From: Bin87 sp034423575
GTDB taxonomy: Bacteria > Chloroflexota > Dehalococcoidia > Lucifugimonadales > UBA3495
Reading direction: 5' to 3'
DNA: 64,000 bases
Assembly (NCBI GenBank): GCA_034423575.1
Contig: DAOUIF010000050.1
Span: forward strand, 1-64,000
Positions 31,051 to 40,835 of the stretch are shown piece by piece. The notes beneath the pieces are model-generated. The model saw only the letters and a list, made by a program, of their open reading frames with translations. It had not been told where the DNA came from and ran no database searches. The stretch's first letter is position 1; each line of letters begins with the position of its first letter. The position numbers and the translations under genes are program-made.

Positions 31051-32490
31051 TTAAACCGGCGCGCGCCGGGTGTGCCAGTCGGTGGCCTCCTGGTAGGCGT
31101 ACGCGGCCCGCAGGATGGTCCCCTCCGCAAAGGGGCCGCCTCCCAGTTGAACACCGATGGGCAGACCGTCCTCGGTGAAACCTCCCGGGATCGACACGGC
31201 GGGCATCCCTGCCAGGGGGTAGCAGCCGGTATACGAGCGGCGGAAGAAGAACCGTTGGCGGACGTCCTCAGCTGACTCGAAAGGCGCGGTCAGGGCATCG
31301 TGCCGGGGCGCCGGGTACGGAGCGGTCGGGCACACCAGGACATCGACCTGCCGGAAAGCCTCCTCGAACTGTCGGCGGAGCAACACGCGGGCCTTCATGG
31401 CGCGGTTCTGCACCTTGGCCGGCACCAGGGACGCGCTCTGGAGCCGAGTGCGGGAAGCTCGATCCAACAGCTCAGGTGATCGCCGCATGAGTCCGTCGCG
31501 GGCGCCGGCTCCCTCGGTATCGGCGATACCCACGAAAATCGCGCCGGCGATTTCGGTAAGCGGCAGCGAAACCTCCATCACCTCCGCCCCGAGACCGGCA
31601 AAGGTATCCAGCACGGCATCGGTGGCGCGCCGCACTTCCGCGTGCATGTCGGGAGAGTCGCACAGCTCCGTCATCCGGCCGATGCGCATGCCCTGGACGT
31701 CCCCGTCGAGCATGGCACGATAGTCTGGAACCGTGCGGCGGCTGGTTGTGGGATCCATGGGATCGTATCCGGCGACGGCGCCAAGCACGAGCGCGCAGTC
31801 TTCGACCGTCTTGGTCATGGGGGATGCCGCATCCATGAACCAGCACATGGGCGTGATGCCGTGGCGACTGATGCGGGTGAAGGTCGGTCGCAGCCCCACG
31901 CCGTTGCAATACGATGCCGGCCCGCGCCCGCTGCCTCCGGTGTCTTCGCCGACCGAGGCGGCGCAGAGATGTGCTGCCAACGCCGCGCCGGACCCGCTGC
32001 TGGACTCGCCGGGAGTGTGGCCGTGACGCCAGGGATTATGCGGCGTGCCGTACGGCGGATCGGCGGTGCCTCCCATGGCCAGCTCGCTGAGGTTGAGCTT
32101 GCCCAGCAGGATCGCGCCGGCCGATTTGAGGCGGGCCACCACCGTCGCGTCTTCTGCGGGCACGTTGTCCGCGTAGGCTCGAGAACCGTTGCTGGTCAGG
32201 ATACCCTCGGTATTGAACTGGTCCTTGACGGCCATGGGCACGCCGAAGAGCGTTCCGCCAATGGCGCTGGCGTCACCGCGGCGCAGCGCGTTATCCACTT
32301 CGGCAGCGGCGCCCAGCGCCTCTTCGCGACACACGGTTATGTAGGACTTGATATCGCTGTCGATGGCGTCGATGCGACGGAGGTATGCGTGGACCGCGTC
32401 GGTGGCGGTGAAATCGCCGTTGCGAATAGCGGTCGAGGTGGCTTCGGCGGAGAGAAAGACGATGTCGTCGTGGGATTGGGCAGAGGTCAT
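31051..32490 (-). CDS. Amidase signature family hydrolase
   Basis: A 479-residue amidase-signature enzyme. The Ser-cisSer-Lys triad is visible: Lys in GVPMAVKDQF (near residue 89), the cis-Ser in the loop GESSSGSGAALAAHLCAAS (near 163), and the nucleophile in EDTGGSGRGPASYCNGVGLRPT (near 187). It is a relative of GatA. The GatC-like gene directly upstream and the lack of GatB suggest not a tRNA amidotransferase but a two-subunit amidase such as the AtzE/AtzG carboxybiuret hydrolase. Substrate is unknown. Confidence 0.88.
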   Translation of the reverse strand: MTSAQSHDDIVFLSAEATSTAIRNGDFTATDAVHAYLRRIDAIDSDIKSYITVCREEALGAAAEVDNALRRGDASAIGGTLFGVPMAVKDQFNTEGILTSNGSRAYADNVPAEDATVVARLKSAGAILLGKLNLSELAMGGTADPPYGTPHNPWRHGHTPGESSSGSGAALAAHLCAASVGEDTGGSGRGPASYCNGVGLRPTFTRISRHGITPMCWFMDAASPMTKTVEDCALVLGAVAGYDPMDPTTSRRTVPDYRAMLDGDVQGMRIGRMTELCDSPDMHAEVRRATDAVLDTFAGLGAEVMEVSLPLTEIAGAIFVGIADTEGAGARDGLMRRSPELLDRASRTRLQSASLVPAKVQNRAMKARVLLRRQFEEAFRQVDVLVCPTAPYPAPRHDALTAPFESAEDVRQRFFFRRSYTGCYPLAGMPAVSIPGGFTEDGLPIGVQLGGGPFAEGTILRAAYAYQEATDWHTRRAPV

Positions 32491-32545
32491 GTGGAACTCC
32501 GAAGGGGTACGCTCGTTCAGGAACGTAACGTGCTAATCGCCCGTT

Positions 32546-32740
32546 TCAATCGCCTTCAGGATCGGGGAAGATTGTGACGGGCTCGATGCCCTCCAGGTCC
32601 AGGTCCCGCAGGCGGTCGAGTTCCTGCATCAGGCTGGCGAACCGGTTGGCCACTTCGGGCAAATCGGAATCGTCGATGGGTATGCCTACGAGGTCGGCCA
32701 TTTTGCGGACCTGTTCAGCGCCGAGATCGGGATCGGGCAT
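32546..32740 (-). CDS. GatC-like small subunit of amidase
   Basis: A 64-residue all-helical protein of the GatC/AtzG type. It opens with VRKMADLVGIPIDDSDLPEV, the usual first helices of GatC, and ends with LEGIEPVTIFPDPEGD, the extended tail that wraps around GatA. GatC proteins are about 95 residues, so this is a short form like AtzG. It lies 55 bases upstream of the amidase on the same strand and should stabilise it. Confidence 0.82.
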   Translation of the reverse strand: MPDPDLGAEQVRKMADLVGIPIDDSDLPEVANRFASLMQELDRLRDLDLEGIEPVTIFPDPEGD

Positions 32741-32833
32741 GGGTCTATCCTTCTTTGCTGGTTACCCAATCATTGGGGACGGGGTTTGTGACGTGTTTCC
32801 GGCGCTGAGACCAATACAAGAGCAGTTGGCTCA

Positions 32834-34903
32834 TCAGAGCCAACGCTGGAACCAGCCCAGCATCCGTTCCAGATATTCCTGACGCAGGGCGACGTGTCCC
32901 GTCCGGAGGAACCCGTGGCTACAGCCGGGGAACCGCACCATTTCGACCTCTTTATCCATCCGCTTCAGCACCTGGAAATACTGTTCACTTTGCCCGATGG
33001 GACACCGGGCGTCGGCTTCCCCGTGCAGCAGAAGCACAGGCGTTTCAACCTGGGGAGCGTACTTTATTGGCGACCGTTGCAACAGGCGATAGGCCAAGGT
33101 GTCGATACCCTGGGTCAATTCGCTGGCGAGAGGGCGGCTGATAGGCATGCCGCCGGCGAGACGAATGGCCCACTGAGTCTCGCCGAAGCTGGTGGCGATG
33201 TCGGAGGTGCCATACATGGTCCACAGATCGATGCAGGGGGCTCCGGCAACCGCGGCGCGGAACCGGTTGGTGTGACCGATCATCCAGGCGGTCATATAGC
33301 CACCGTAACTGTACCCGTGAACGCCCAAGCGGTCGGTGTTCACGTAGTCGCGCTGGCACACCGAATCCACGGCGGCCATGAGATCGTGGTAGTCGCTCCC
33401 ACCCCAGTCACCCAGGACCGCGTTCACGAACTCCTCGCCATAGGTGGACGAGCCTCGGGGGTTCACCGCGAGGGTCAGGTAGCCGGCTCCGGCCAACACC
33501 TGGTGCCAGGGAACAAACGAATCGTAAAAAGCTCCATTTGGGCCGCCATGGATTTCCAATATCAGCGGGTAGCGCTGCGTCGGGTCGAAATCGGGCGGGT
33601 GGTACAGGCGACACTCGATGTCCCAATCGCTCCGTTCAACGACGAACTTTTCCATGGGCGAAGGAGCATGCCGGGAGAGCCAGGCGTCATTATGTGATGT
33701 GAGCCGGCGCCGGTTGGTTTGGCATACCCTGCCCGCTTGATCGATGACGTAGGCGTCTGACGGGCTCGCCGGGTCCGAGCCGACAACCACCACCCGATTT
33801 GCCTCGGCGTCCATCGCAATGCCGGACAATAGCTCCCCGCCTGCGGTATTCGTGGACGGCGCGGAGCACCCTTCCGGTTCCACCGCCGTTTCGTAAAGCC
33901 GGGTTTCCCCGTGGGAGTCGCCTAGAAACACGATACGCCCACCATCCGCGTCGCCCGGCAACCACCGGAGCTCCAGCGGCGGAAAGATGCCCGGATACCC
34001 GAGGCAAGGACGCAGGCTGTCGTCGGTTAGCTGCAGGGGCGGTCGGCCCGGCTCAAGAATGTACAGATACGCCTGCCACAACACCGCCAGCCCGTCATCC
34101 ATGCCGCCGGCGGCCAGCAGCCGCCTTCCGTCGGGTGACCAGGACACAGCGGCCACGTCCGTCAGACCCTGGGACCACAATTCCGGTTCCGCCTGCTCCC
34201 CTGCAATCGGTGGACCATCGGCAACGTCCACCACGTAGACCTCGTTAGTGGCGGTGACGTCCCGGTCACTGGAGCGTCCGGATATGAAGGCGATGCGACC
34301 CCCGTCCGGCGACCATGCGGGCGCCATGTCGTCCCAGTCGCCGGAGGTGAGTTGACCGGATCTGCCGGTGGCGGCGTTAACGAGAAAGAGGTGAAAGTGG
34401 TTGTCGCCTCGCCATCCGATAGCGTCGTGGCGATAGCGGATACGGCGCACTTCTCTTGCGGCGGGCACGTCCGGCTCCTTGGGACGGTGCGTCGGCTCCA
34501 CGTCGGACACGACCGCCAGCCGGGCGGAATCGGGCGACCAGGCGAACTCCCGGACGCCGCCGGCCAATTCGGTGAGTTGGGCCGCCTCCCCGCCGGTGGC
34601 TGGCATCAGCCAGACCTGGCGGGCCGCATCGCCGTCTCCAAGACCGGCGCGCAAAAAGGCCAGCGTAGCGCCGTCGGGAGAGAAACGGGGGTGACCGTCA
34701 TTGTTGCCCTGGGTGAACGGCCGCGGCATCGCCCCGGCCGAGTCCACGTCGAGGTCAACCTGATAGATGCGGGCGCGGGCTTCGGAGGTATCGCGGTCGA
34801 TCCACGAGAGCACGTATGCGCACCGGCTTCCGTCGGGTGCGACGGTGGGGTCACCCACGGTTTTCAGGTGCCGAAAGAGGTCTGGACCTATGGATTCAGT
34901 CAT
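32834..34903 (-). CDS. S9 family prolyl oligopeptidase-like peptidase
   Basis: A 689-residue serine peptidase of family S9 (acylaminoacyl peptidase type). Residues 1-400 form a beta-propeller with repeated SPDG-type blades (FSPDGATLAF, WSPDSARLAV, WSPDGGRIAF, WSPDGRRLLA). The C-terminal alpha/beta hydrolase has the nucleophile Ser532 in HGYSYGGYM, the Asp in GEADARCP near residue 615 and the His in GCSHGF near 650. It has no signal peptide, so it should degrade peptides in the cytoplasm. A minus-strand TAGAAT at 34972-34977 is a likely -10. Confidence 0.92.
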   Translation of the reverse strand: MTESIGPDLFRHLKTVGDPTVAPDGSRCAYVLSWIDRDTSEARARIYQVDLDVDSAGAMPRPFTQGNNDGHPRFSPDGATLAFLRAGLGDGDAARQVWLMPATGGEAAQLTELAGGVREFAWSPDSARLAVVSDVEPTHRPKEPDVPAAREVRRIRYRHDAIGWRGDNHFHLFLVNAATGRSGQLTSGDWDDMAPAWSPDGGRIAFISGRSSDRDVTATNEVYVVDVADGPPIAGEQAEPELWSQGLTDVAAVSWSPDGRRLLAAGGMDDGLAVLWQAYLYILEPGRPPLQLTDDSLRPCLGYPGIFPPLELRWLPGDADGGRIVFLGDSHGETRLYETAVEPEGCSAPSTNTAGGELLSGIAMDAEANRVVVVGSDPASPSDAYVIDQAGRVCQTNRRRLTSHNDAWLSRHAPSPMEKFVVERSDWDIECRLYHPPDFDPTQRYPLILEIHGGPNGAFYDSFVPWHQVLAGAGYLTLAVNPRGSSTYGEEFVNAVLGDWGGSDYHDLMAAVDSVCQRDYVNTDRLGVHGYSYGGYMTAWMIGHTNRFRAAVAGAPCIDLWTMYGTSDIATSFGETQWAIRLAGGMPISRPLASELTQGIDTLAYRLLQRSPIKYAPQVETPVLLLHGEADARCPIGQSEQYFQVLKRMDKEVEMVRFPGCSHGFLRTGHVALRQEYLERMLGWFQRWL

Positions 34904-35094
34904 CAGGCTATCCGTGATTTGGCAGTGAGCGCATGATTGAAGGGGCCAAGCGTCAGCGAGTATTCTATCCTATCGATGACGACGATTGAGCGCGGACCAA
35001 CCAGCGGAACTTGGCGGGCGAGCCGATCTCGCCGCGGTCGCGTCGAATTCTGGTTTCCGGGGTTTTCAACCGCACGGAAGCAGTGCACCCATTA

Positions 35095-35103
35095 TGCTAG
35101 AAT
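35095..35103 (+). promoter_or_regulatory. Extended -10 before metG
   Basis: TGC-TAGAAT, 39 bases before the GTG start of metG. It lies in the 239-base divergent gap between the S9 peptidase gene and metG. There is no T-box signature (no GGTGGNACCGCG) in the leader. Confidence 0.6.
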
Positions 35104-35142
35104 TGCTTTGCCAGTTCAGTCATCGGAGTATGGAGGGTTACC

Positions 35143-36828
35143 GTGCCCGAACGCATCTTGATAGGTGTCGCGTGGCCCTACGCCAACGGCCCGCTGCACA
35201 TGGGACACATCGCCGGCTGTTACCTGGCCGCCGATATATTCGCCCGCTATCACCGCATGAAGGGCAACGACGTGCTGATGGTGTCCGGCTCCGATGCCCA
35301 CGGCACCCCGATAACCATACGCGCCGACCAGGAGGGCGTGGAGCCACAGGAAGTACTGGACCGGTACCATGCCCAGTTCCTGGAAACGTGGGAACGGCTG
35401 GGCATCTCCTTTGACCTGTTTACCTCCACGCACACCGAGAACCACCAGGAGGTGGTGCAGGACTTCTTCCTGCGACTGAAAGAACAGGGCTACATCTACC
35501 CCGACACCATGCTGCTGGCCCACTGCTCGGGATGCGATCGATTCCTGCCCGACCGGTACGTGGAAGGCGCATGCCCTCATTGCCCGAACCCCAGGGCCCG
35601 TGGCGACCAGTGCGACAACTGCGGCCACACCCTGGACCCCATCGAATTGGTGAACCCTGCTTGCAGCATCTGCGGGGAGACGCCCCAGTTTCGCGACTCA
35701 GAGCACTTCTTCCTCAAGCTTTCCGCTTTCCAGGAACCGTTGCTGGAGTGGATCAACCAGCAACACCACTGGCGGCCCAACGTGGCCAACGGAACCCGCA
35801 GCTTCCTGCAGGGCGGTCTCAAAGACCGGGCGATCACTCGCGACCTCACCTGGGGCGTACCGCTGCCCCTGGAAGGGTACGAAGACAAGCGGATTTACGT
35901 GTGGTTCGAAGCCGTGATCGGGTATCTGTCGGCGGCTGTGGAATGGGCCTCGCGAGACGGGCAGCCGAATGATTGGCAGAACTACTGGAAGGACGGCGGC
36001 ACACGGACCTACTATTTCATCGGGAAGGACAACATCCCCTTCCACAGCATCATCTGGCCGGCGATGCTGATGGGATACGGCGGTCTGAACCTGCCCTATG
36101 ACGTTCCGGCCAACGAGTTCCTGAGCCTGGAGAGCCGCAAGTTCTCCACCAGCCAGAACTGGGCGGTGTGGGTACCGGACTACCTGGACCGATACGATCC
36201 GGACCCGCTGCGTTACTTGCTGTCGATCAACATGCCCGAGACCGGCGACACCGATTTCAGCTGGGGCGAGTTCGTCCGCCGCAACAATGACGAGCTGGTA
36301 GCCACCTACGGCAATCTGGTCAATCGGGTGCTGCGGTTCACGTACCGCAACTTCGACGGCCAGGTCCCAGTGGACGCGTCGGCTCCGGAAGAGATGGAAC
36401 TGGGCCTGCTACGCACCGCTCGCGAGAGCATGATGGCGGTTGACGACAGCCTAACCCACACGCGCTTTCGCGCCGGCATCAGCCAGGCCTTCGGGCTGGC
36501 GCAGGAGTGCAACCGATATCTTGACGCTAGGGCTCCCTGGCAGGCGATCAAGGAAGACCGGGCGCACGCTGCCCGCTCGCTGGGAACGACCATCCAGGTG
36601 CTCAACTGTCTCAAGGTCATGCTGGCGCCGTATCTCCCGTTCACCAGCCAGAAACTGCACGGGTTCCTCGGATTTGACGGGGAAGTAACCGACGAACCGT
36701 GGGACTTCGAGGCGCTGGTCGGAGCCGTGAAGCCCGGCGGCATGCTGCGGAACCCGTCTAACCTCTACACCAAGCTGGATGACGCCGTGGCGGAGCAGGA
36801 ATCCGGCCAACTGGGCGTTTCCGCCTGA
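35143..36828 (+). CDS. metG: Methionyl-tRNA synthetase
   Basis: A 561-residue class I synthetase that charges tRNA-Met. PYANGPLHMGH (residues 12-22) is the HIGH motif and K333FSTS is the KMSKS loop. The connective zinc domain has four Cys pairs (CSGCDRF, CPHC, CDNCG, CSICG, about residues 127-180), so it is the two-knuckle type. The anticodon-binding helical domain follows. It lacks the C-terminal EMAP-II-like dimerisation domain, as is normal for many bacteria. GTG start, with GGAGGG 5 bases upstream. Confidence 0.97.
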   Translation: MPERILIGVAWPYANGPLHMGHIAGCYLAADIFARYHRMKGNDVLMVSGSDAHGTPITIRADQEGVEPQEVLDRYHAQFLETWERLGISFDLFTSTHTENHQEVVQDFFLRLKEQGYIYPDTMLLAHCSGCDRFLPDRYVEGACPHCPNPRARGDQCDNCGHTLDPIELVNPACSICGETPQFRDSEHFFLKLSAFQEPLLEWINQQHHWRPNVANGTRSFLQGGLKDRAITRDLTWGVPLPLEGYEDKRIYVWFEAVIGYLSAAVEWASRDGQPNDWQNYWKDGGTRTYYFIGKDNIPFHSIIWPAMLMGYGGLNLPYDVPANEFLSLESRKFSTSQNWAVWVPDYLDRYDPDPLRYLLSINMPETGDTDFSWGEFVRRNNDELVATYGNLVNRVLRFTYRNFDGQVPVDASAPEEMELGLLRTARESMMAVDDSLTHTRFRAGISQAFGLAQECNRYLDARAPWQAIKEDRAHAARSLGTTIQVLNCLKVMLAPYLPFTSQKLHGFLGFDGEVTDEPWDFEALVGAVKPGGMLRNPSNLYTKLDDAVAEQESGQLGVSA

Positions 36829-36854
36829 TCCCTCTCCCTTTCGAGAGCTCCGCC

Positions 36855-37853
36855 ATGCAGACCGGGCTGGACCTGCAAACCGTGTCGATCTACGCCCCGG
36901 TAGTAGACCAGTTGGCCCGGGTTGAAGAACAGCTGCACGAGTTGTGCCAGACCGACATTGCGGACCTGGACCCGCTCCTGGACTACGCCCTGCGTTCGGG
37001 CGGCAAGAGGGTCCGCCCGGCGCTGACGCTGCTGGCGGCCGGATTCCACAAGCACGATCGCAAACGCTCCCTCATCATGGCGACGGCCGTGGAACTGCTG
37101 CACCTGGCGACTCTGATCCACGACGACACCGTGGACAACGCCGGGCTGCGACGGGGCAAGCCGACCATCAACAAGATGTACGGCAATCACGTCGCGGTGC
37201 TGCTTGGCGACTACCTGTTCGCCGCGTCCGCGACCTTCGTCTGCGATACGGGGGTGGTTCGCGTCATCCGCCGGTTCTCGGAAACGATCATGGAGCTGGC
37301 CAGCGGGCAGCTTATCGAGTTTTTCACGACCTTTGACCCGTCCAAGGCTCGCCGGCTATACGACGAGCGCATATACCGCAAGACGGCGTCGCTGTTCTGC
37401 ACCTCCGCCGAAACCGGGGCCATTCTCAGCGGCGCTCCCGAAAATCAGGTACAGTCGCTGCGCACGTACGGGTATAACGTGGGCATGGCATTCCAGATTG
37501 TCGACGACCTGCTGGATATCCAGGGGGACGTGAGCGAAATCGGCAAACCCGTGGGTAACGACCTGTTGCAAGGCGTGCTGACGCTACCCACCATCATGCT
37601 GATGGAACGGTATCCGGGGGACCATCCCATCGACGCACTGTTTGCTTCCATTACGAACCACGGCGCGGACGTAGACCACCTGCTGCAGAAATCGTTGGAC
37701 ATGATCGACGGATCAAGCATTGTTCCCGATTGCTTTGCGGTGATCCGCGACTACTGCTCCCAAGCGGCGTCGGCGCTGGACGATCTGCCTGAGTGCGCTC
37801 CGCGAAGATCGCTGCTGGAGATGGTGGACTACATCCGCGAACGGTCGCGCTAG
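36855..37853 (+). CDS. Polyprenyl diphosphate synthase
   Basis: A 332-residue trans-isoprenyl diphosphate synthase. The two Asp-rich motifs are DDTVD (residues 90-94, in LIHDDTVDNAGLRRG) and DDLLD (217-221, in FQIVDDLLDIQGD). The RSGGKRVRPAL block near residue 50 binds the diphosphate. The residues before the first motif are not aromatic, which suits a long-chain product (quinone side chain, C35-C50). It lies 26 bases after metG and probably shares its transcript. Confidence 0.93.
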   Translation: MQTGLDLQTVSIYAPVVDQLARVEEQLHELCQTDIADLDPLLDYALRSGGKRVRPALTLLAAGFHKHDRKRSLIMATAVELLHLATLIHDDTVDNAGLRRGKPTINKMYGNHVAVLLGDYLFAASATFVCDTGVVRVIRRFSETIMELASGQLIEFFTTFDPSKARRLYDERIYRKTASLFCTSAETGAILSGAPENQVQSLRTYGYNVGMAFQIVDDLLDIQGDVSEIGKPVGNDLLQGVLTLPTIMLMERYPGDHPIDALFASITNHGADVDHLLQKSLDMIDGSSIVPDCFAVIRDYCSQAASALDDLPECAPRRSLLEMVDYIRERSR

Positions 37854-37964
37854 TCGCCAAAGGCTCGGCGCGGACTCGGCGTGGGTCAACGCTGTTGTTC
37901 ACCGCGGTGTCCCGGGTGGTTGGCGACCCGACTCTCCCGGAGCGCACTGTTCGGCTTGATCCCG

Positions 37965-37970
37965 TATAGT
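37965..37970 (+). promoter_or_regulatory. Possible -10 before second CoA-transferase
   Basis: TATAGT, 59 bases before the ATG at 38030. No clear -35 and no TG extension, so support is modest. Confidence 0.35.
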
Positions 37971-38029
37971 TGGGAAGGGCGCCCAGCCGCGGCGCTGTTT
38001 CAATCCTGGCGCGCTGATGGAGCAACACC

Positions 38030-39280
38030 ATGACCTCAACTGCCAACCCTGAACCGATTTGGCAACCGCTGCCGTTAGAAGGGCTGCGCGTGCTGGACAC
38101 TACGCACATCGTGGCCGGGCCATTCTGCTCCATGATCCTGGCGGACATGGGAGCGGAGGTGATCAAGATCGAACGCCCCGGCACCGGAGACCAGGGGCGC
38201 AGGAACGAGCCTTTCGTAGAAGGGCCCGACGGATCCAGCATCAGCGCCAGGTACCTGGGGGTGAACCGCAACAAGAAAAGCGTTGCGCTGGACCTGCGGG
38301 ACCCCGTGGGGAAGCGGGCGTTCGAAAACATGGTGCGCGTTTCCGACGTGCTCCTGGACAACTGGGGGCCGGGCGCTTTGGGACGCCTGGGGTTCAGCTA
38401 CGAACGTCTCAGCGAAATCAACCCTGGCCTGGTTTACGCCAGTATCAGCGGCTACGGCGACAGCGACGAATTGCGCGGGCCCTACTCCAACTGGCCGGCG
38501 AACAACCCGTGCGTTCAGGGCATGGGCGGCTGGATGGTGACCACGGGGACCCCCGACAGCGGGCCCCAGATGGTGGGCGACAACATGGGCGATTCGGTGC
38601 CAGGAGTCTGGACGGCGCTGGGCATCATGCTCGCGCTGGAATCGCGGCGCAAGACCGGCAAGGGGCAGCACGTGGACATGGCGATGTACGACTGCATGGT
38701 GGCCCACACCACCAGCAGCATGCCGCTGTTCCAGTGCACCGGGCAGGTGACCACCACGGCCCGTGAGAACATGTTCTCCGCTCAGCTCACGCTGCGAGCA
38801 TCCGACGGATACGTGGTTTTGGCCGGAGCCGGCAACGCCGACGACAAGTGGACGGCGATGTGGAACCTCATCGGCCGGCCCGAACTCGCCGAGGACCCGC
38901 GATTCCTCGGTCGAGGCGTAACGGGACCATTCTTCTTGAGCCACATCGTGCCCGCCATCGAGGAGTGGTCGCAGAACATTCCGAAACGGGAGCTGAACCA
39001 GCATCTGCTGGATTGCGGGTTTTCCATGGGCATCGTGCAGGACGCGGCGGATCTGGACAGCTGCCCGCACCTGGAGACTCGCAATATGTTCGTGGACAGC
39101 GGGGACACCTATGGTCGTCCCTTCCGCACGGTCAACACCCCAGTCCAACTAACGGGATGCGTCGATACCCCGGCGAACCCGCCGCCGACGCTGGGACAGC
39201 ACAACCGGGACATCCTGTGCACCGTCGGTGGGCTGACGCAGGACGAAGTGGACCACCTGGAAGCCGAGGGCAAAGCCTGA
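38030..39280 (+). CDS. CaiB/BaiF-type CoA-transferase
   Basis: A 416-residue type III CoA-transferase, a paralogue of the one at 2026-3240. Family blocks: GLRVLDTTHIVAGPFCSMIL, GAEVIKIERPGTGD, NRNKKSVALDLRDPVG, DVLLDNWGPG. The catalytic Asp is Asp188 in GDNMGDSVPGVW. GGAGCAACACC precedes the ATG. It stands alone between the polyprenyl synthase and hisS. The CoA donor and acid substrate cannot be read from the sequence. Confidence 0.93.
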   Translation: MTSTANPEPIWQPLPLEGLRVLDTTHIVAGPFCSMILADMGAEVIKIERPGTGDQGRRNEPFVEGPDGSSISARYLGVNRNKKSVALDLRDPVGKRAFENMVRVSDVLLDNWGPGALGRLGFSYERLSEINPGLVYASISGYGDSDELRGPYSNWPANNPCVQGMGGWMVTTGTPDSGPQMVGDNMGDSVPGVWTALGIMLALESRRKTGKGQHVDMAMYDCMVAHTTSSMPLFQCTGQVTTTARENMFSAQLTLRASDGYVVLAGAGNADDKWTAMWNLIGRPELAEDPRFLGRGVTGPFFLSHIVPAIEEWSQNIPKRELNQHLLDCGFSMGIVQDAADLDSCPHLETRNMFVDSGDTYGRPFRTVNTPVQLTGCVDTPANPPPTLGQHNRDILCTVGGLTQDEVDHLEAEGKA

Positions 39281-39325
39281 TGGTTGCGTGGGGCGGAGCG
39301 ACGCGCGCGGGGTTCGGCAGCCGGG

Positions 39326-39334
39326 TGATAGAAT
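39326..39334 (+). promoter_or_regulatory. Extended -10 before hisS
   Basis: TGA-TAGAAT, 59 bases before the hisS ATG. Confidence 0.55.
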
Positions 39335-39393
39335 GAACTCCGCACCGGCTTTCCTGTTTGCTCGGCCATTGCACAAGGAGCGCTGACCACGCC

Positions 39394-40653
39394 ATGCCCA
39401 CCTTCCAGGCCCCACGGGGTACCGCCGACCGCCTGCCCGCAGAGCAAAAATACTGGCGCTATATCGAGTCACATGCGATGGATGTAGCGCGTCGGTTCGG
39501 TTACGGCCGGATTGACAGCCCCATGTTCGAGGACGCGGGGCTCTTCGTGCGCGGCGTCGGCGAGGGGACGGACATTGTCGAAAAGGAAATGTACGTCTTC
39601 GAGGATCGCGGGGGAGACCAGCTGACCCTGCGGGCGGAGGGCACGGCGCCGGTGTGCCGCGCCTACCTGGAGCACGGGATGCACAACCAGGCGCAACCGG
39701 TGCGGATGTACTATTTGTGCCCGGTGTTCCGCTACGAGCGGCCCCAGGCCGGCCGGTTCCGGCAGCACCATCAGTTCGGTGTCGAGGCCATCGGCGACAG
39801 CGACCCGTCGGTGGACGCTGAGGTGATCGAGCTGGCATGGACCTTCGTGCACGACATCGGTCTCTCCGATGTCACACTGGTGACCAACAGCATCGGCGAC
39901 GGGCAGTGCCGGCCCGAATATATCGCGTCTCTGAAGTCCTACTTCCAGGGCCAGACCGCCAACCTGTGTCCGGACTGCAGGCAACGGTTGGAGCGCAACC
40001 CCCTGAGGCTGCTTGATTGCAAGGTGGAGACGTGCCGGGCGTTGGGCGAGGAGGCGCCGAAATCCGTGGAGTGCCTTTGCGGCGAGTGCCAGACTCACTG
40101 GGACCGGGTGCGTGCCTACCTGGAAGCGGCCGGCATACCCAGCCGGGTGGACCACCGATTGGTGCGGGGCCTGGACTACTACACCCGCACCGTGTTCGAA
40201 ATCCAGCCGGCGGTGGAAGGCGCCCAGTCCACCGTCCTAGGCGGCGGGCGTTACGACGGTCTGATCGAGCAGTTGGGCGGGAGGCCCACACCAGGAATAG
40301 GGTTCGGCAGCGGCATCGAACGGCTGGCGCTCAACCTGCGGCGCGATGAGACCCCCGTTCCCGACGAACCGTCTCCGCGCTATCTCATCGCCACCATCGG
40401 GGAGGATGCCCGCGTCGAGGGCGTTCGGCTGGCGAGCCGGATGCGTAACGTCGGGGTCGGGGCGATCCTGGCCAACGGAGGCCGGGCGCTGCGCGGCCAG
40501 ATGCGGCAGGCCAATGCGCTGGGCGTAGCCGCCACGCTGATCATCGGCGAGGACGAGGTGCGAGACGGAACCGTGGTTGTCCGGGATATGCGAACCTCCA
40601 GCCAGGAGACGTTACCATTGGACCAATTTCTGCGGCAGGCCAGCGGCGACTAA
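39394..40653 (+). CDS. hisS: Histidyl-tRNA synthetase
   Basis: A 419-residue class II synthetase that charges tRNA-His. Motif 2 is in CPVFRYERPQAGRFRQHHQFG, the histidine-specific loops are LRAEGTAPVCRAYLEHGM and RGLDYYTRTVFE, and the anticodon-binding domain begins near residue 325. The DCKVETC segment within the insertion domain is common in this family. Start at the ATG 39394, where homology (PTFQAPRGTADRLP) begins. A strong terminator follows at 40679-40698. Confidence 0.97.
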   Translation: MPTFQAPRGTADRLPAEQKYWRYIESHAMDVARRFGYGRIDSPMFEDAGLFVRGVGEGTDIVEKEMYVFEDRGGDQLTLRAEGTAPVCRAYLEHGMHNQAQPVRMYYLCPVFRYERPQAGRFRQHHQFGVEAIGDSDPSVDAEVIELAWTFVHDIGLSDVTLVTNSIGDGQCRPEYIASLKSYFQGQTANLCPDCRQRLERNPLRLLDCKVETCRALGEEAPKSVECLCGECQTHWDRVRAYLEAAGIPSRVDHRLVRGLDYYTRTVFEIQPAVEGAQSTVLGGGRYDGLIEQLGGRPTPGIGFGSGIERLALNLRRDETPVPDEPSPRYLIATIGEDARVEGVRLASRMRNVGVGAILANGGRALRGQMRQANALGVAATLIIGEDEVRDGTVVVRDMRTSSQETLPLDQFLRQASGD

Positions 40654-40678
40654 CGGTCAGGATTACGCACGCGAAACG

Positions 40679-40698
40679 GGCCGGCGATACCGCCGGCC
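40679..40698 (+). terminator. Terminator of hisS
   Basis: GGCCGGCG (40679-40686), loop ATAC, CGCCGGCC (40691-40698), then TTTTG. A clean intrinsic terminator 25 bases after the hisS stop. Confidence 0.85.
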
Positions 40699-40761
40699 TT
40701 TTGCATTGCGCGTTGCCCGAGGAAATTGGAACAAACAACCGAAAATCCGTCTTGCACTGCA

Positions 40762-40797
40762 TTGACATAGAACGGGCGTTTGTTAGAACATGTGCTC
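40762..40797 (+). promoter_or_regulatory. Strong promoter with two LexA-like boxes
   Basis: A perfect -35 TTGACA (40762-40767), a 16-base spacer, and TGT-TAGAAC (40781-40789). Between them lies GAACGGGCGTTT (40770-40781), and overlapping the -10 lies GAACATGTGCTC (40786-40797). Each matches the GAACnnnnGTTC box of Gram-positive-type LexA at all but one defined base. Their centres are 16 bases apart. Placement across the promoter is what a repressor site would need. Confidence 0.55.
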
Positions 40798-40835
40798 AAC
40801 ACAAACGCGCTACCAGCAGCGCGACAGGAGCTGAA

